From: Pseudomonadota bacterium
GTDB lineage: Bacteria > Pseudomonadota > Alphaproteobacteria > Reyranellales > Reyranellaceae
Assembly (NCBI GenBank): GCA_018240745.1
Contig: JAFEFF010000193.1
Span: 1 to 64,000 of the forward strand
Length of the DNA: 64,000 nucleotides
Direction of reading: 5' to 3'
A program made the translations under genes and the position numbers. Shown piece by piece: positions 17,555 through 27,279 of the stretch. The notes beneath the pieces are model-generated. The model saw only the letters and a list, made by a program, of their open reading frames with translations. It had not been told where the DNA came from and did not search any database. Every line of letters begins with the position of its first letter. Positions within the stretch are counted from its first letter, which is position 1.

Positions 17555-17746
17555 ATGCTTGGAGAGAAGAAGACGTTGCCGTTCTGGCGCCGGCGCAAGC
17601 CGAACTTCCTCGAGCTCGAGCGCGCCCTCGCGCCCGAAGGCCCACGCCGCGACCGACAGACCGACGCCGAGCACGCCGTGATCGAGCGCAAGATCGCGCG
17701 AGACCGCTTCGAGGTCTCGAAAGGCAGGATCCATCCGTCGGCCTGA
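17555..17746 (+). CDS. Small basic hypothetical protein
   Basis: A 63-residue, highly charged protein beginning MLGEKKTLPFWRRRKPNF, with no recognised domain, no membrane segment and no signal peptide. It is preceded by a strong ribosome-binding site (AAGGAGG) exactly seven bases before the third of three consecutive in-frame ATGs, which decides the start. It stands alone between parE and the converging paralogue pair. The strong initiation signal argues that it is real; its function is unknown. Confidence 0.55.
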   Translation: MLGEKKTLPFWRRRKPNFLELERALAPEGPRRDRQTDAEHAVIERKIARDRFEVSKGRIHPSA

Positions 17747-17752
17747 CGATCG

Positions 17753-18721
17753 TCAGAGCTTGCGCATCACCGTTTGCGAGCCGCCGCCCCAGATCGGCAG
17801 GTAGCTCATTTTGTAACCGGCGCCGCCGGTGACGATCGGATGGATCGCCTCCGGGGCGCGCGCGATTCCGTCGCCCGTCTCGAAGACGTAGCGCTGGACA
17901 CGGGCGATATCCCAGTCGTGCCTGGCGATCTTCTCCGCCATCTCGAGCGGCAGCAGGAAGACCTGCTCGCCGCGCTCGTTGCGGCGACTCATGCTCGACA
18001 TCACCAATGCCGCCTTCATGCCGGCGACGACCGGCGACAGGATAGCTTCGGGGGTCGCGCCTTCGCCGTCGCCCGGCAGCACCTCGGCGGTGCCGGAGAT
18101 GCCCATCACGGTGATCGCGCTCGCATCCTTTCCCAGGCCGCGGCGCTGGGTGAGGGTGGGGAAGGGGCCATCGTTGCGCTCGGCGAAGCACAGCGAGTAC
18201 TTGCCCGGCTGCCCCATGGTCGCCATGTCGCCGGTGTCCGGACGCGCGCCGCCGATGTTGCGGATGCAGAGCTGCAGGGCGCGGCCGATCGTGGCATTGG
18301 CCCGGTTCCCCGGCCCCAGGCAATTGGTGCCTGAATTGATTCCGAGCTGCCGGGCGATCGGGCCATGCACGCAGAGCGCCACGCAGGCCGTGCCGGTGGT
18401 CGTCGCGATGCCCAGCAGATTGAAATCGGGTTCGAGCGTGGCTTCGGCTGCAGTCAGCACGACCGCCAGCTCGGACGGGCGCGCGCCGGCGATGACGCAC
18501 TGATAGGCAACGGCATCGGGCGTGATGTCGCCGAACATTGGCGGCATCATGCCCCGCGAGTCGCCGCGATTGTCGAGGCCGGCGACCATAGCCTCTAGGC
18601 GACGCCGTGTCGGCGGCACCAGCGGCAGACCGTCGCTCAGCTCGGCGTCGGTCAGGATCTGCTGCGCGGTCTCCCAGGTCGTCGCCTCGTCGACGACCGG
18701 CCAGCCGCACCATTCCGTCAT
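17753..18721 (-). CDS. Uncharacterised protein, paralogue B of the selenoprotein operon
   Basis: A 322-residue soluble protein of unknown function, homologous end to end to the neighbouring gene at 18732-19772. Shared blocks are SDGLPL (residues 29-34), IAGARP, ATTTG, HGPIA, GTNCLGPGNRANATIGRAL (131-149), PGKYSLCFAE and, near the end, IVTGGAGYKMSYLPIWGGG. Cys134 and Cys178 align with Cys136 and Cys180 of the paralogue and are candidates for redox or metal chemistry. It lies 10 bases downstream of its paralogue and ends the operon headed by the thioredoxin-reductase-like gene. A heteromeric complex with the paralogue is my inference. Confidence 0.75.
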   Translation of the reverse strand: MTEWCGWPVVDEATTWETAQQILTDAELSDGLPLVPPTRRRLEAMVAGLDNRGDSRGMMPPMFGDITPDAVAYQCVIAGARPSELAVVLTAAEATLEPDFNLLGIATTTGTACVALCVHGPIARQLGINSGTNCLGPGNRANATIGRALQLCIRNIGGARPDTGDMATMGQPGKYSLCFAERNDGPFPTLTQRRGLGKDASAITVMGISGTAEVLPGDGEGATPEAILSPVVAGMKAALVMSSMSRRNERGEQVFLLPLEMAEKIARHDWDIARVQRYVFETGDGIARAPEAIHPIVTGGAGYKMSYLPIWGGGSQTVMRKL

Positions 18722-18731
18722 GAACGCCCGC

Positions 18732-19772
18732 TCATCGTGCGATGCGCACCGAGGCGACGGTCGTGCCGCCGAACGACGGGATGAAGGCCGAGTGCTTGCC
18801 TGGTCCGCCGGCAACGGTGATGTGGATGTCCTGCGGCGAGCGGCCGATGTGCAGGTAGTCCCCGTCCGGCTTGTGGCCGGTGCTGCTGTACGTCTCGAGG
18901 TTCTCCTTCGAGATTCGCGACAGATGCACCTTCGAGCGCTTCCACAGTTCCTCGCGGATGCTGTTGATCGTGTAGCCGTCACGCTTCAAGGTTGCCGCGT
19001 GCTCGGGTCCGATGATCACGAACATCGGCCCCTTGCCGTAGATCGTGTTGGCGCCGGGGTTCGACATGCCGCCCGCGAAGGTCGTCAGCAGGCCATCGCC
19101 CGTGGTCGAGCCGTGGTCGTTCAGATTGTGCGGGCCTTCAGCCGACATCACCGTCACCACGTTGTCGGTCGGCGCGAAGCCGCGCTGCACGTGATACGGC
19201 GTCCAGGGATTTTCCTCCTCGTTCTCGCCGAAGCAGAAGGTGAACTTGGCGGGATTGCCCTGTGTCGAACGGTCCATCTCGCCGGGCTTGGCGCCGGCGA
19301 TGTTGAGCAGCATCAGCCCGAGCGCGCGGCCAATGGTGGCATTGGCCTGCCAGCCCTGGCCGAAGCAGTTCGAGCCGCAGTTGATGTTGAGCTCCTTGCG
19401 GATCGGCCCGCTCACCATGACCATCGGTGCGCAGGAGTGCGTCGTGGCCAGGCTGCCGTGCAGATTGTACTCGGGGTCGAGCACGCCGCGCAGCGCGGCA
19501 ATCGCCACCGGGAAGTACTCCGGCCTGCAGCCCGCCATCACGGCATTGGCCGCGAGCGCCTGCACCGTCGGGACGACCTGGCGCGGCGGCACCGGCACAT
19601 AGGGGCGGTTGTCCCCGCGCACCGTCTGGACGAACTTCGCGACCTTCTCCTCGGTCGGAATGAAGAGCGGCATGCCGTCGCTCCAGCCCTGCTCGCGGGC
19701 GAAGTCGTTGAATGCCTCGACGTCCATCTTGTCGTCGAGCTCGATCACTTCCTGTTCGGCGATGTCCGTCAT
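18732..19772 (-). CDS. Uncharacterised protein, paralogue A of the selenoprotein operon
   Basis: A 346-residue soluble protein without recognised function. Conserved blocks with paralogue B are WSDGMPL (residues 30-36), MAGCRP, SLATTH, SGPIRKELNINCGSNCFGQG (121-140), ANATIGRALGLML, AKFTFCFGE and VAGGPGKHSAFIPSFGG. Cysteines 132 and 136 form a CxxxC, but only Cys136 and Cys180 are shared with the paralogue. The ATG overlaps the terminal TGA of the UGSC gene (ATGA), so it is translationally coupled to the selenoprotein. This implies a direct partner role, such as a substrate-binding or catalytic subunit, but none is proven. Confidence 0.78.
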   Translation of the reverse strand: MTDIAEQEVIELDDKMDVEAFNDFAREQGWSDGMPLFIPTEEKVAKFVQTVRGDNRPYVPVPPRQVVPTVQALAANAVMAGCRPEYFPVAIAALRGVLDPEYNLHGSLATTHSCAPMVMVSGPIRKELNINCGSNCFGQGWQANATIGRALGLMLLNIAGAKPGEMDRSTQGNPAKFTFCFGENEEENPWTPYHVQRGFAPTDNVVTVMSAEGPHNLNDHGSTTGDGLLTTFAGGMSNPGANTIYGKGPMFVIIGPEHAATLKRDGYTINSIREELWKRSKVHLSRISKENLETYSSTGHKPDGDYLHIGRSPQDIHITVAGGPGKHSAFIPSFGGTTVASVRIAR

Positions 19773-20287
19773 TTCGCTGTCGCCTCGGTCAGTCCCTTGG
19801 TGGCCGCTTCGATGCGTTCCCGCAACTCGTCGGCATTGAGGCCGCCGACGGGATGCTTGACCACGATGAGCCGGGGCTCGACCTTGCGGGCTTTCGCCTG
19901 GGCCAGGACCAGCGGCTTGAAAGTCTCAGTGGCGATCACGTAGGCCGTGACGCCGAGCTTCTCGAGTTCGAGGCTGTCGTGGAAACTCCACGATGAGCAG
20001 CTTCCTCAATCACCCAGGGCCAGCAGCGCCGCCTTGTAGTTTGCCGCGACTTCCTGGAGCAGTTCCTTCGGTGCCGGCTGGCTGGCGCTGTTCTTGGCCA
20101 GGAACTTGATGTTCTCGACCTGGCGGTGCGCGCTGAGCTTGTCGCGAACGCCCCATAGCAGCTCGCGGGCATTCGGCTTGGAGTTCGAGATCAGGGCGAT
20201 GGCGTCGGTCTTCCAGTTGACCGGCTTCAATGCCACCTTTTCGGCAGTCGCCGCCGAGTGGCCGAAGGTTGGATTGTAGATGCGCAT
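19769..20287 (-). CDS. UGSC-family selenoprotein with in-frame TGA (Sec94)
   Basis: A 172-residue protein if the TGA at 20006-20008 is read as selenocysteine. Ninety-three codons precede the TGA. The continuing frame then reads G-S-C-S-S-W-S-F-H-D and stays open for 78 codons, ending in a TGA that overlaps the next ATG. The Sec-Gly-Ser-Cys motif (94-97) is the hallmark of the UGSC family. The downstream part (LEKLGVTAYVIATETF, VVKHPVGGLN) resembles the selenocysteine domain of GrdB from glycine reductase. A hairpin begins within four nucleotides of the TGA. The start is set by GAGGAGG seven bases upstream. A Sec/Cys pair of this kind usually forms a reducible selenenylsulfide; the adjacent CxxC flavoprotein is the likely reductant. 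Without selenocysteine machinery elsewhere in the genome it would be a truncated gene. Confidence 0.85.
19973..20008 (-). promoter_or_regulatory. Candidate bacterial SECIS hairpin following the in-frame TGA
   Basis: Read on the coding strand, the TGA is followed by a lower stem GCTG/CAGC, a one-sided four-base bulge CTCA containing a U, and a perfect six-pair upper stem TCGTGG/CCACGA. The apical loop is AGTTT. The loop starts 19 nucleotides after the TGA and has G in its first two positions. Both agree with what is known of bacterial selenocysteine insertion elements bound by SelB. All of it lies inside the coding sequence. Confidence 0.72.
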
Positions 20288-20299
20288 GGAGCTTCCTCC

Positions 20300-21178
20300 T
20301 CAACTCTCACTCTTCTTGAGCATCGCCACGACCGACTTTGCCACACGCTGGCCGTCGGCGATCGCGTCGGACAAATAATAGCGTGCCCCGGCGCGCACGT
20401 CGCCTGCTGCGAACAGCGTCGGTATCGATGTGCGGCCCTCGGCATCCACCACGACATGCCCCGAGGCATCGCGTGCGACGGATGCCGGCAGGCACCCTGT
20501 GGCCGGGCGCTGGTCGAGGTAGACGAAGACCGCGCTGGCCGGAATGTTCTTTCGCTGGCCGCCGGTCTCGATCGTTACCGATTGCAGCCCGTCGCTACCC
20601 TCGAGGCCGACGATGCGGCCCTGTATGTGGTTCACGTCGGCGAGGGCGCTTCGGGCGGCGGCATCGACCATGGTGATCTCGCTCGCGACGCCGATCAGCT
20701 CCTTGGCCTCATAGTCGGCCCAGCCGCCGGCGCCCGCGACGATCACGGGCAGGCCGGCATAAAGCGGGGCGTCGCAGTGCGCGCAGTGCGAGATGCCGCG
20801 GCCTTCGTAGTCGTCCTCGTTCGGCAGGCCCAGGCGGCCCTTGTCGAGTCCGGTAGCGAGAACGACGGCACGTGCGGTGTGCTTGTCGCCCTCGGCGGTC
20901 TCGACAGTCCAGGGGCCGGTGCCGGAGAGGGCAGTCACTTCGCCGAAGCCGATCTCGACGCCGGCGACCGCGGCATCGTCGGTGAGGCGCGAGGCCATGT
21001 CGGGCCCGCTCCAGATCTCGTCGAAGTCGTGCAGTTCGCCGAGGTTGATCAGAACGCCACCCGGAGCGAGCTTGTCGAGGCAGTAGGCCTTGAGGCCGGC
21101 ACGGGCGACTTCCGTGGCAGCGGTGAGGCCGGCCGGCCCGGCGCCGATAACGATGACGTCGTATGCGGGGTTATCCAT
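20300..21178 (-). CDS. Thioredoxin-reductase-like FAD/NAD(P)H oxidoreductase
   Basis: A 292-residue flavoprotein of the low-molecular-weight thioredoxin reductase type. The FAD loop is VIGAGPAGLTAA (residues 10-21). The redox pair is Cys132/Cys135 in SHCAHCDAPLY. The nucleotide-binding loop is VAGAGGWADYEAKEL, and the C-terminal FAD motif is PTLFAAGDVRAG. It would move electrons from NAD(P)H via FAD and its disulfide to a partner. As first gene of the operon and only 12 bases from the UGSC selenoprotein, it is the likely electron donor for the Sec/Cys centre. Of three clustered ATGs, the third has GGAG six bases upstream and was chosen. Confidence 0.88.
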   Translation of the reverse strand: MDNPAYDVIVIGAGPAGLTAATEVARAGLKAYCLDKLAPGGVLINLGELHDFDEIWSGPDMASRLTDDAAVAGVEIGFGEVTALSGTGPWTVETAEGDKHTARAVVLATGLDKGRLGLPNEDDYEGRGISHCAHCDAPLYAGLPVIVAGAGGWADYEAKELIGVASEITMVDAAARSALADVNHIQGRIVGLEGSDGLQSVTIETGGQRKNIPASAVFVYLDQRPATGCLPASVARDASGHVVVDAEGRTSIPTLFAAGDVRAGARYYLSDAIADGQRVAKSVVAMLKKSES

Positions 21179-21283
21179 CGACATCTCCATAGCACAGGCG
21201 CGGCAATCTGGTCCGCGATTTGCAGCCCGTCCGTCGTCAGGTACTGTCGTAGGATAAGAAATGAAAAGGGGGCGGGCGACCGG

Positions 21284-22197
21284 ATGGCGTATTTCACGCA
21301 GCAGCTCATCAACGCCGTCACGCTCGGCGCCATCTACGGCCTGATCGCCATCGGCTACACGATGGTCTACGGCATCATCGGCATGATCAATTTCGCCCAC
21401 GGCGATATTTTCATGATCGGTGCCTTCATCTCCCTGATCGGCTTCATGATCTGCGCCCTGCTGGGCATCAGCTCGGCCCCGGCCGCCATCCTGTTCGTGC
21501 TGCTGCTGTCGATGGTGTTCACCGCCGTCTATGGCTGGACGATCGAGCGCACTGCCTACCGGCCGTTGCGCGGGTCGTTCAAATTGGCGCCCCTGATCTC
21601 GGCGATCGGCGTGTCGATTCTGCTCGAGAACTACGTCCAGCTCGCCCAGGGCGCGCGGCCAAAGCCGGCCGGCTCGGTGGTCCAGGGCGGCTACAACCTG
21701 TTCCGCGCCGACGGCTTCGACGTTCGCGTCACCTGGCTGCAGATCATCATCGTCGTGGTGACGGTGGTGCTGATGGCCGGCTTCTCCTGGGTCATCGCCG
21801 CCACGTCGCTCGGCCGCCAGCAGCGCGCGTGTGAACAGGACATGAAGATGGCGGCGCTGCTCGGCGTCGACGTCGACCGCACCATCTCGCTGACCTTCGT
21901 CATGGGCTCGGCACTGGCCGCCGTCGCCGGCATGCTGTTCCTGATGTACTACGGCGTCGTCGACTTCTTCATCGGCTTCCTCGCCGGCATCAAGGCGTTC
22001 ACCGCCGCGGTGCTGGGCGGCATCGGCTCCCTGCCGGGAGCCATGCTCGGCGGCCTCCTGATCGGCCTGATCGAGGTCTTCTGGGCCGGCTACTTTTCGA
22101 GCGAGTACAAGGACGTCGCGGTCTTTGCCATCCTGGTCCTGGTGCTGATCTTCCGGCCGAGCGGCCTGCTCGGCAAGCCGGAGATCGAGAAGGTCTG

Positions 22198-22198
<1 letters not shown>
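21284..22198 (+). CDS. livH: Branched-chain-type ABC transporter permease LivH
   Basis: A 304-residue inner-membrane permease with eight or so hydrophobic helices. It starts with [35 protein letters not shown], the typical LivH N-terminus, here spanning residues 6-40. The cytoplasmic EAA-like loop includes [17 protein letters not shown]. It is the first gene of a six-gene uptake operon (HMGF, DUF6867, binding protein), divergent from the selenoprotein operon with about 100 bases between the starts. Substrates in this family range from amino acids and amides to urea and aromatic acids. Confidence 0.94.
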
Positions 22199-24422
<2,224 letters not shown>

Positions 24423-24430
24423 GGCCCCTC

Positions 24431-25144
24431 ATGCTTGAAGTAAGGGGAGTCGCCACGTTCTATGGCGCCATCCAGGCGCTGCACGGCGTTGACCTCGACG
24501 TCGCCAAAGGCGAGATCGTTACGCTGATCGGCGCCAATGGCGCCGGCAAGTCGACCCTGCTGATGACGGTCTGCGGCAACCCCCGCGCGCGCTCGGGGAC
24601 CATCAAGCTCGATGGCCAGGACATCACCCACCTGCCGACCCACCAGATCGTCCGCCGCGGCGTCGCCCAGGTGCCGGAAGGCCGGCGCATCTTTCCGCGC
24701 ATGACGGTGTTCGAGAACCTGCAGATGGGCGCGACGCTGGGCGACCCCGCGCACTTCCAGCACGACCTCGACCGCGTGCTCGAGATGTTCCCGCGGCTCG
24801 CCGAGCGGCGCGATCAGCGCGGCGGCACGTTGTCCGGCGGCGAGCAGCAGATGCTGGCGATCGGCCGCGCGTTGATGAGCCGGCCGCGGCTCCTGCTGCT
24901 CGACGAGCCGTCGCTCGGGCTTGCGCCGCTGATCGTTCGGCAGATCTTCGAAGCGATCCGGCGTATCGCCCGCGAAGAGGGCGTCACCATCTTCCTGGTC
25001 GAGCAGAATGCCTTCCATGCGCTGCGCCTCGCCGATCGCGGCTACGTGCTGGTCAACGGCCGCGTGCGGCTTTCCGGAACCGGGCGCGAGCTGCTGGCCA
25101 ACCAGGAGGTGCGCGCAGCCTATCTCGAAGGTGGGCACGCATGA
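24431..25144 (+). CDS. livF: Branched-chain-type ABC transporter ATP-binding protein LivF
   Basis: A 237-residue ATPase with Walker A IGANGAGKST (residues 34-43), RRGVAQVPEGRRIFPRMTV (the LivF-specific Q-loop region), signature LSGGEQQMLAIGRALMS and Walker B LLLLDEPSLGLAP, then FLVEQNAFHAL. It lies eight bases after livG. Its stop overlaps the start of the DUF6867 gene. Forms the nucleotide-binding heterodimer with LivG. Confidence 0.95.
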   Translation: MLEVRGVATFYGAIQALHGVDLDVAKGEIVTLIGANGAGKSTLLMTVCGNPRARSGTIKLDGQDITHLPTHQIVRRGVAQVPEGRRIFPRMTVFENLQMGATLGDPAHFQHDLDRVLEMFPRLAERRDQRGGTLSGGEQQMLAIGRALMSRPRLLLLDEPSLGLAPLIVRQIFEAIRRIAREEGVTIFLVEQNAFHALRLADRGYVLVNGRVRLSGTGRELLANQEVRAAYLEGGHA

Positions 25145-25509
25145 CCTTGAGCCCGCTCGACATGTTCATGTTCGACTGGTTCGGCGACACGCTGGCGATG
25201 GTGCTGCTGTTCAACCTGGTGCTGGTCGGAGCGGCTTCCTACGCGACGGGGCAGGGCGTTGCCTCGACCTGGCGGCCGTGGCGGCAAGTCGTCGTTTATG
25301 CGGCGCTTCTTTCGGCAGGGCTGCGCTTCTTCGACTACGCGCTGGCCGACGGCGAGTTGTGGTCGGTCGGCGGGTTCATGCTCGGCTGGCTCGTGCAGCT
25401 GGCGATCGCCACCCTTGCCTACCGTGTGACTCGCGCACGCCAGATGGTCCGGCAATATCCGTGGCTCTACCAGCGCAAAGGCTTGCTGGGCTGGGAGCAG
25501 CGGCACTAA
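25141..25509 (+). CDS. DUF6867 family small membrane protein
   Basis: A 122-residue protein with three predicted membrane helices (about residues 17-37, 47-65, 75-95) and a basic C-terminus containing RQYPWLYQRKG. It overlaps livF by four bases and precedes the binding-protein gene. Proteins of this kind are known as conserved neighbours of liv-type operons in Alphaproteobacteria, with no assigned function. It may be an accessory subunit or stabiliser of the transporter. Confidence 0.78.
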   Translation: MTLSPLDMFMFDWFGDTLAMVLLFNLVLVGAASYATGQGVASTWRPWRQVVVYAALLSAGLRFFDYALADGELWSVGGFMLGWLVQLAIATLAYRVTRARQMVRQYPWLYQRKGLLGWEQRH

Positions 25510-25521
25510 GCTTCGCTCAAT

Positions 25522-25537
25522 CTCCACGTTCGTGGAG
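25522..25537 (+). terminator. Small intercistronic hairpin before the binding-protein gene
   Basis: CTCCACG and CGTGGAG flank a TT spacer, with no T-run after it. It stands between the DUF6867 gene and the binding-protein gene and may cause partial termination or mRNA processing, so that the periplasmic receptor is made in excess. Confidence 0.35.
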
Positions 25538-25557
25538 GCCCAATAAGGGAGACGTCG

Positions 25558-26670
25558 ATGAGAAGGTTCTACGGCAGCCTGGCGGTCGCGGCGCTGGCGC
25601 TCGCAGCCACGCCCGCAGTCGCGCAGATCAAGATCGCTTCGGTCGGCCCGATGACCGGCCAGTACGCCGCGTTCGGCGAGCAGCTGAAGAAGGGCGCCGA
25701 GATGGCGGTCAAGGACATCAATGCCGCCGGCGGCGTCAACGGCCAGAAGGTCGAGTTGCAGATCGGCGACGATGCCTGCGATCCCAAGCAGGCGACCGCT
25801 GTCGCCAACAAGCTCGCAGCCGACAAGGTCGTGTTCGTGGCCGGCCACTACTGCTCGGGCAGCTCGATTCCGGCGTCGGATATCTACCATGAGGCCAAGA
25901 TCCTGCAGATCACGCCAGCCTCGACGAACGTCAAGCTGACCGACGACGCCTTCAAGAAGGGCAACACCACGGTCTTCCGCACCTGCGGCCGCGACGACGT
26001 GCAGGGAACGACCGTCGGCAACTACCTCATCAAGTATCACAAGGGCAAGCGCATCGCGATCCTCAACGACAAGTCGCCGTACGGCAAAGGCGTCGCCGAC
26101 GAGACCAAGAAGGCTCTGAACAAGGGCGGTATTCGCGAGGCGATGTACGAGTCGTACAACGATACCGACAAGGACTTCACTGCACTGATCAACAAGATGA
26201 AGCAGGCCAAGATCGACATCATCGTGCTCGGCGGCTACCACACGGCGGGTGCGCTGCTGATCAAGCAGTCGCGCGAGCAGGGCTTCGGCGCACAGATGGT
26301 CGGCTTCGATGCGCTCGAGGATGCCGAGTTCGGCAAGCTGGGCGGCGCCGCCACCGACGGTGTGCTGATGTCCTTCCCGCCGAAGGCCGAGGACGACCCG
26401 AAGAATGCCGCCCTGGTGAAGAAGTTCCGCGACTCCGGTTACGAGCCGGCCGGCTACACGCTGTTCACCTACGCCGCCGTGAAGGTGTGGGCCGACGCTG
26501 CGACCAAGGCGAAGTCGGTCGAGGCCGACAAGGTCGCCGCCGCGCTGCGGTCCGGCACCTTCGACTCCGCGGTTGGCCCGCTGACCTATGACCAGAAGGG
26601 CGACATCAAGGATCCGGTCTATGACATCTACGTCTGGAAGGGCGGCAAGTCGTACCCGGCGACCAAGTAA
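25558..26670 (+). CDS. livK: Branched-chain-type ABC transporter substrate-binding protein LivK
   Basis: A 370-residue periplasmic receptor. Signal peptide MRRFYGSLAVAALALAATPA ends near residue 22. The mature protein begins IKIASVGPMTGQYAAFGEQLKKG and continues with DINAAGGVNGQKVEL, the normal LivK fold type I. Ligand-contact features such as GHYCSGSSIPASDIY (usually binding the alpha-amino/carboxylate group) are present, favouring an amino acid or close analogue. GGGAG lies six bases before the ATG, and a strong terminator follows. Confidence 0.94.
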   Translation: MRRFYGSLAVAALALAATPAVAQIKIASVGPMTGQYAAFGEQLKKGAEMAVKDINAAGGVNGQKVELQIGDDACDPKQATAVANKLAADKVVFVAGHYCSGSSIPASDIYHEAKILQITPASTNVKLTDDAFKKGNTTVFRTCGRDDVQGTTVGNYLIKYHKGKRIAILNDKSPYGKGVADETKKALNKGGIREAMYESYNDTDKDFTALINKMKQAKIDIIVLGGYHTAGALLIKQSREQGFGAQMVGFDALEDAEFGKLGGAATDGVLMSFPPKAEDDPKNAALVKKFRDSGYEPAGYTLFTYAAVKVWADAATKAKSVEADKVAAALRSGTFDSAVGPLTYDQKGDIKDPVYDIYVWKGGKSYPATK

Positions 26671-26689
26671 GATCGTCTCCCCGACGCGA

Positions 26690-26717
26690 AAGGGCCCGGT
26701 GCGCCGGGCCCTTTTTC
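26690..26717 (+). terminator. Rho-independent terminator of the liv operon
   Basis: Ten-pair stem AAGGGCCCGG/CCGGGCCCTT with a TGCG loop, followed by a run of T residues, 20 bases after the livK stop. Confidence 0.9.
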
Positions 26718-26829
26718 TTTTGCGTTATCAAGGTCTTGTGTCGCGCCTCCATGATCTGGGGGCCAAGGTGACACCGGTCCCCCCGATGTGGTATCGGGGG
26801 ACTCAATCTGTAGAGGGGCATTTCATCGG

Positions 26830-27279
26830 ATGGCGGGGGCCACCATCGCGGTCGCGGCGGATCACGCCGGCTTCGACCTGAAGGAGATTCTCAAGGGCGA
26901 CCTGCAGGCTGCAGGATACGCCGTGCTTGACCTCGGCACCAACTCGACCGTCTCGGTCGACTATCCGGACTATGGCGCCGCCATGGGCGAGGCGATCGCT
27001 GCCGGCAAGGCCGAGCGTGGTGTCCTCGTCTGCGGGTCGGGCATCGGCATCTCGATCGCCGCAAATCGCAATCCCAAGGTCCGCGCCGTGCTGGCGCACG
27101 ATACGACCTCGGCCCGCCTGTCACGCGAGCACAACGACGCGAACGTCGTGGCATTCGGTCAGCGTCTGATCGGCGTCGAGGTGGCGCGCGAGGCGCTCAA
27201 GGTGTTCCTCAACACGCCGTTCGAAGGCGGCCGTCATGCCGGGCGCGTCGCCAAGCTTTCCGGAGTAACGAAATCATGA
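26830..27279 (+). CDS. rpiB: Ribose 5-phosphate isomerase B
   Basis: A 149-residue LacAB/RpiB-family enzyme that interconverts ribose 5-phosphate and ribulose 5-phosphate, supplying a riboflavin precursor among other roles. Visible features are [12 protein letters not shown] at the N-terminus, the catalytic cysteine in [16 protein letters not shown] (near residue 70), and [15 protein letters not shown]. The ATG giving [12 protein letters not shown] was preferred to an upstream GTG because it gives family length. Its stop overlaps the glyA start. It heads the glyA-nrdR-rib transcript. Confidence 0.93.
   Translation: MAGATIAVAADHAGFDLKEILKGDLQAAGYAVLDLGTNSTVSVDYPDYGAAMGEAIAAGKAERGVLVCGSGIGISIAANRNPKVRAVLAHDTTSARLSREHNDANVVAFGQRLIGVEVAREALKVFLNTPFEGGRHAGRVAKLSGVTKS

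Noticed and set aside
20006-20287. A complete 93-residue protein ending at the TGA, or a nonsense-mutated pseudogene
   Set aside because: The frame continues for 78 codons in good coding sequence, the residues at the TGA give U-G-S-C, a SECIS-like hairpin follows and the final stop is coupled to the next gene. Selenocysteine explains all of this.
26690-26830. A riboswitch upstream of rpiB-glyA or an FMN riboswitch before the rib genes
   Set aside because: The 26.7-26.8 kb gap holds only the liv terminator and a short leader, and the rib genes follow nrdR with a three-base gap, so there is no room for an FMN element. No conserved riboswitch core was recognised.
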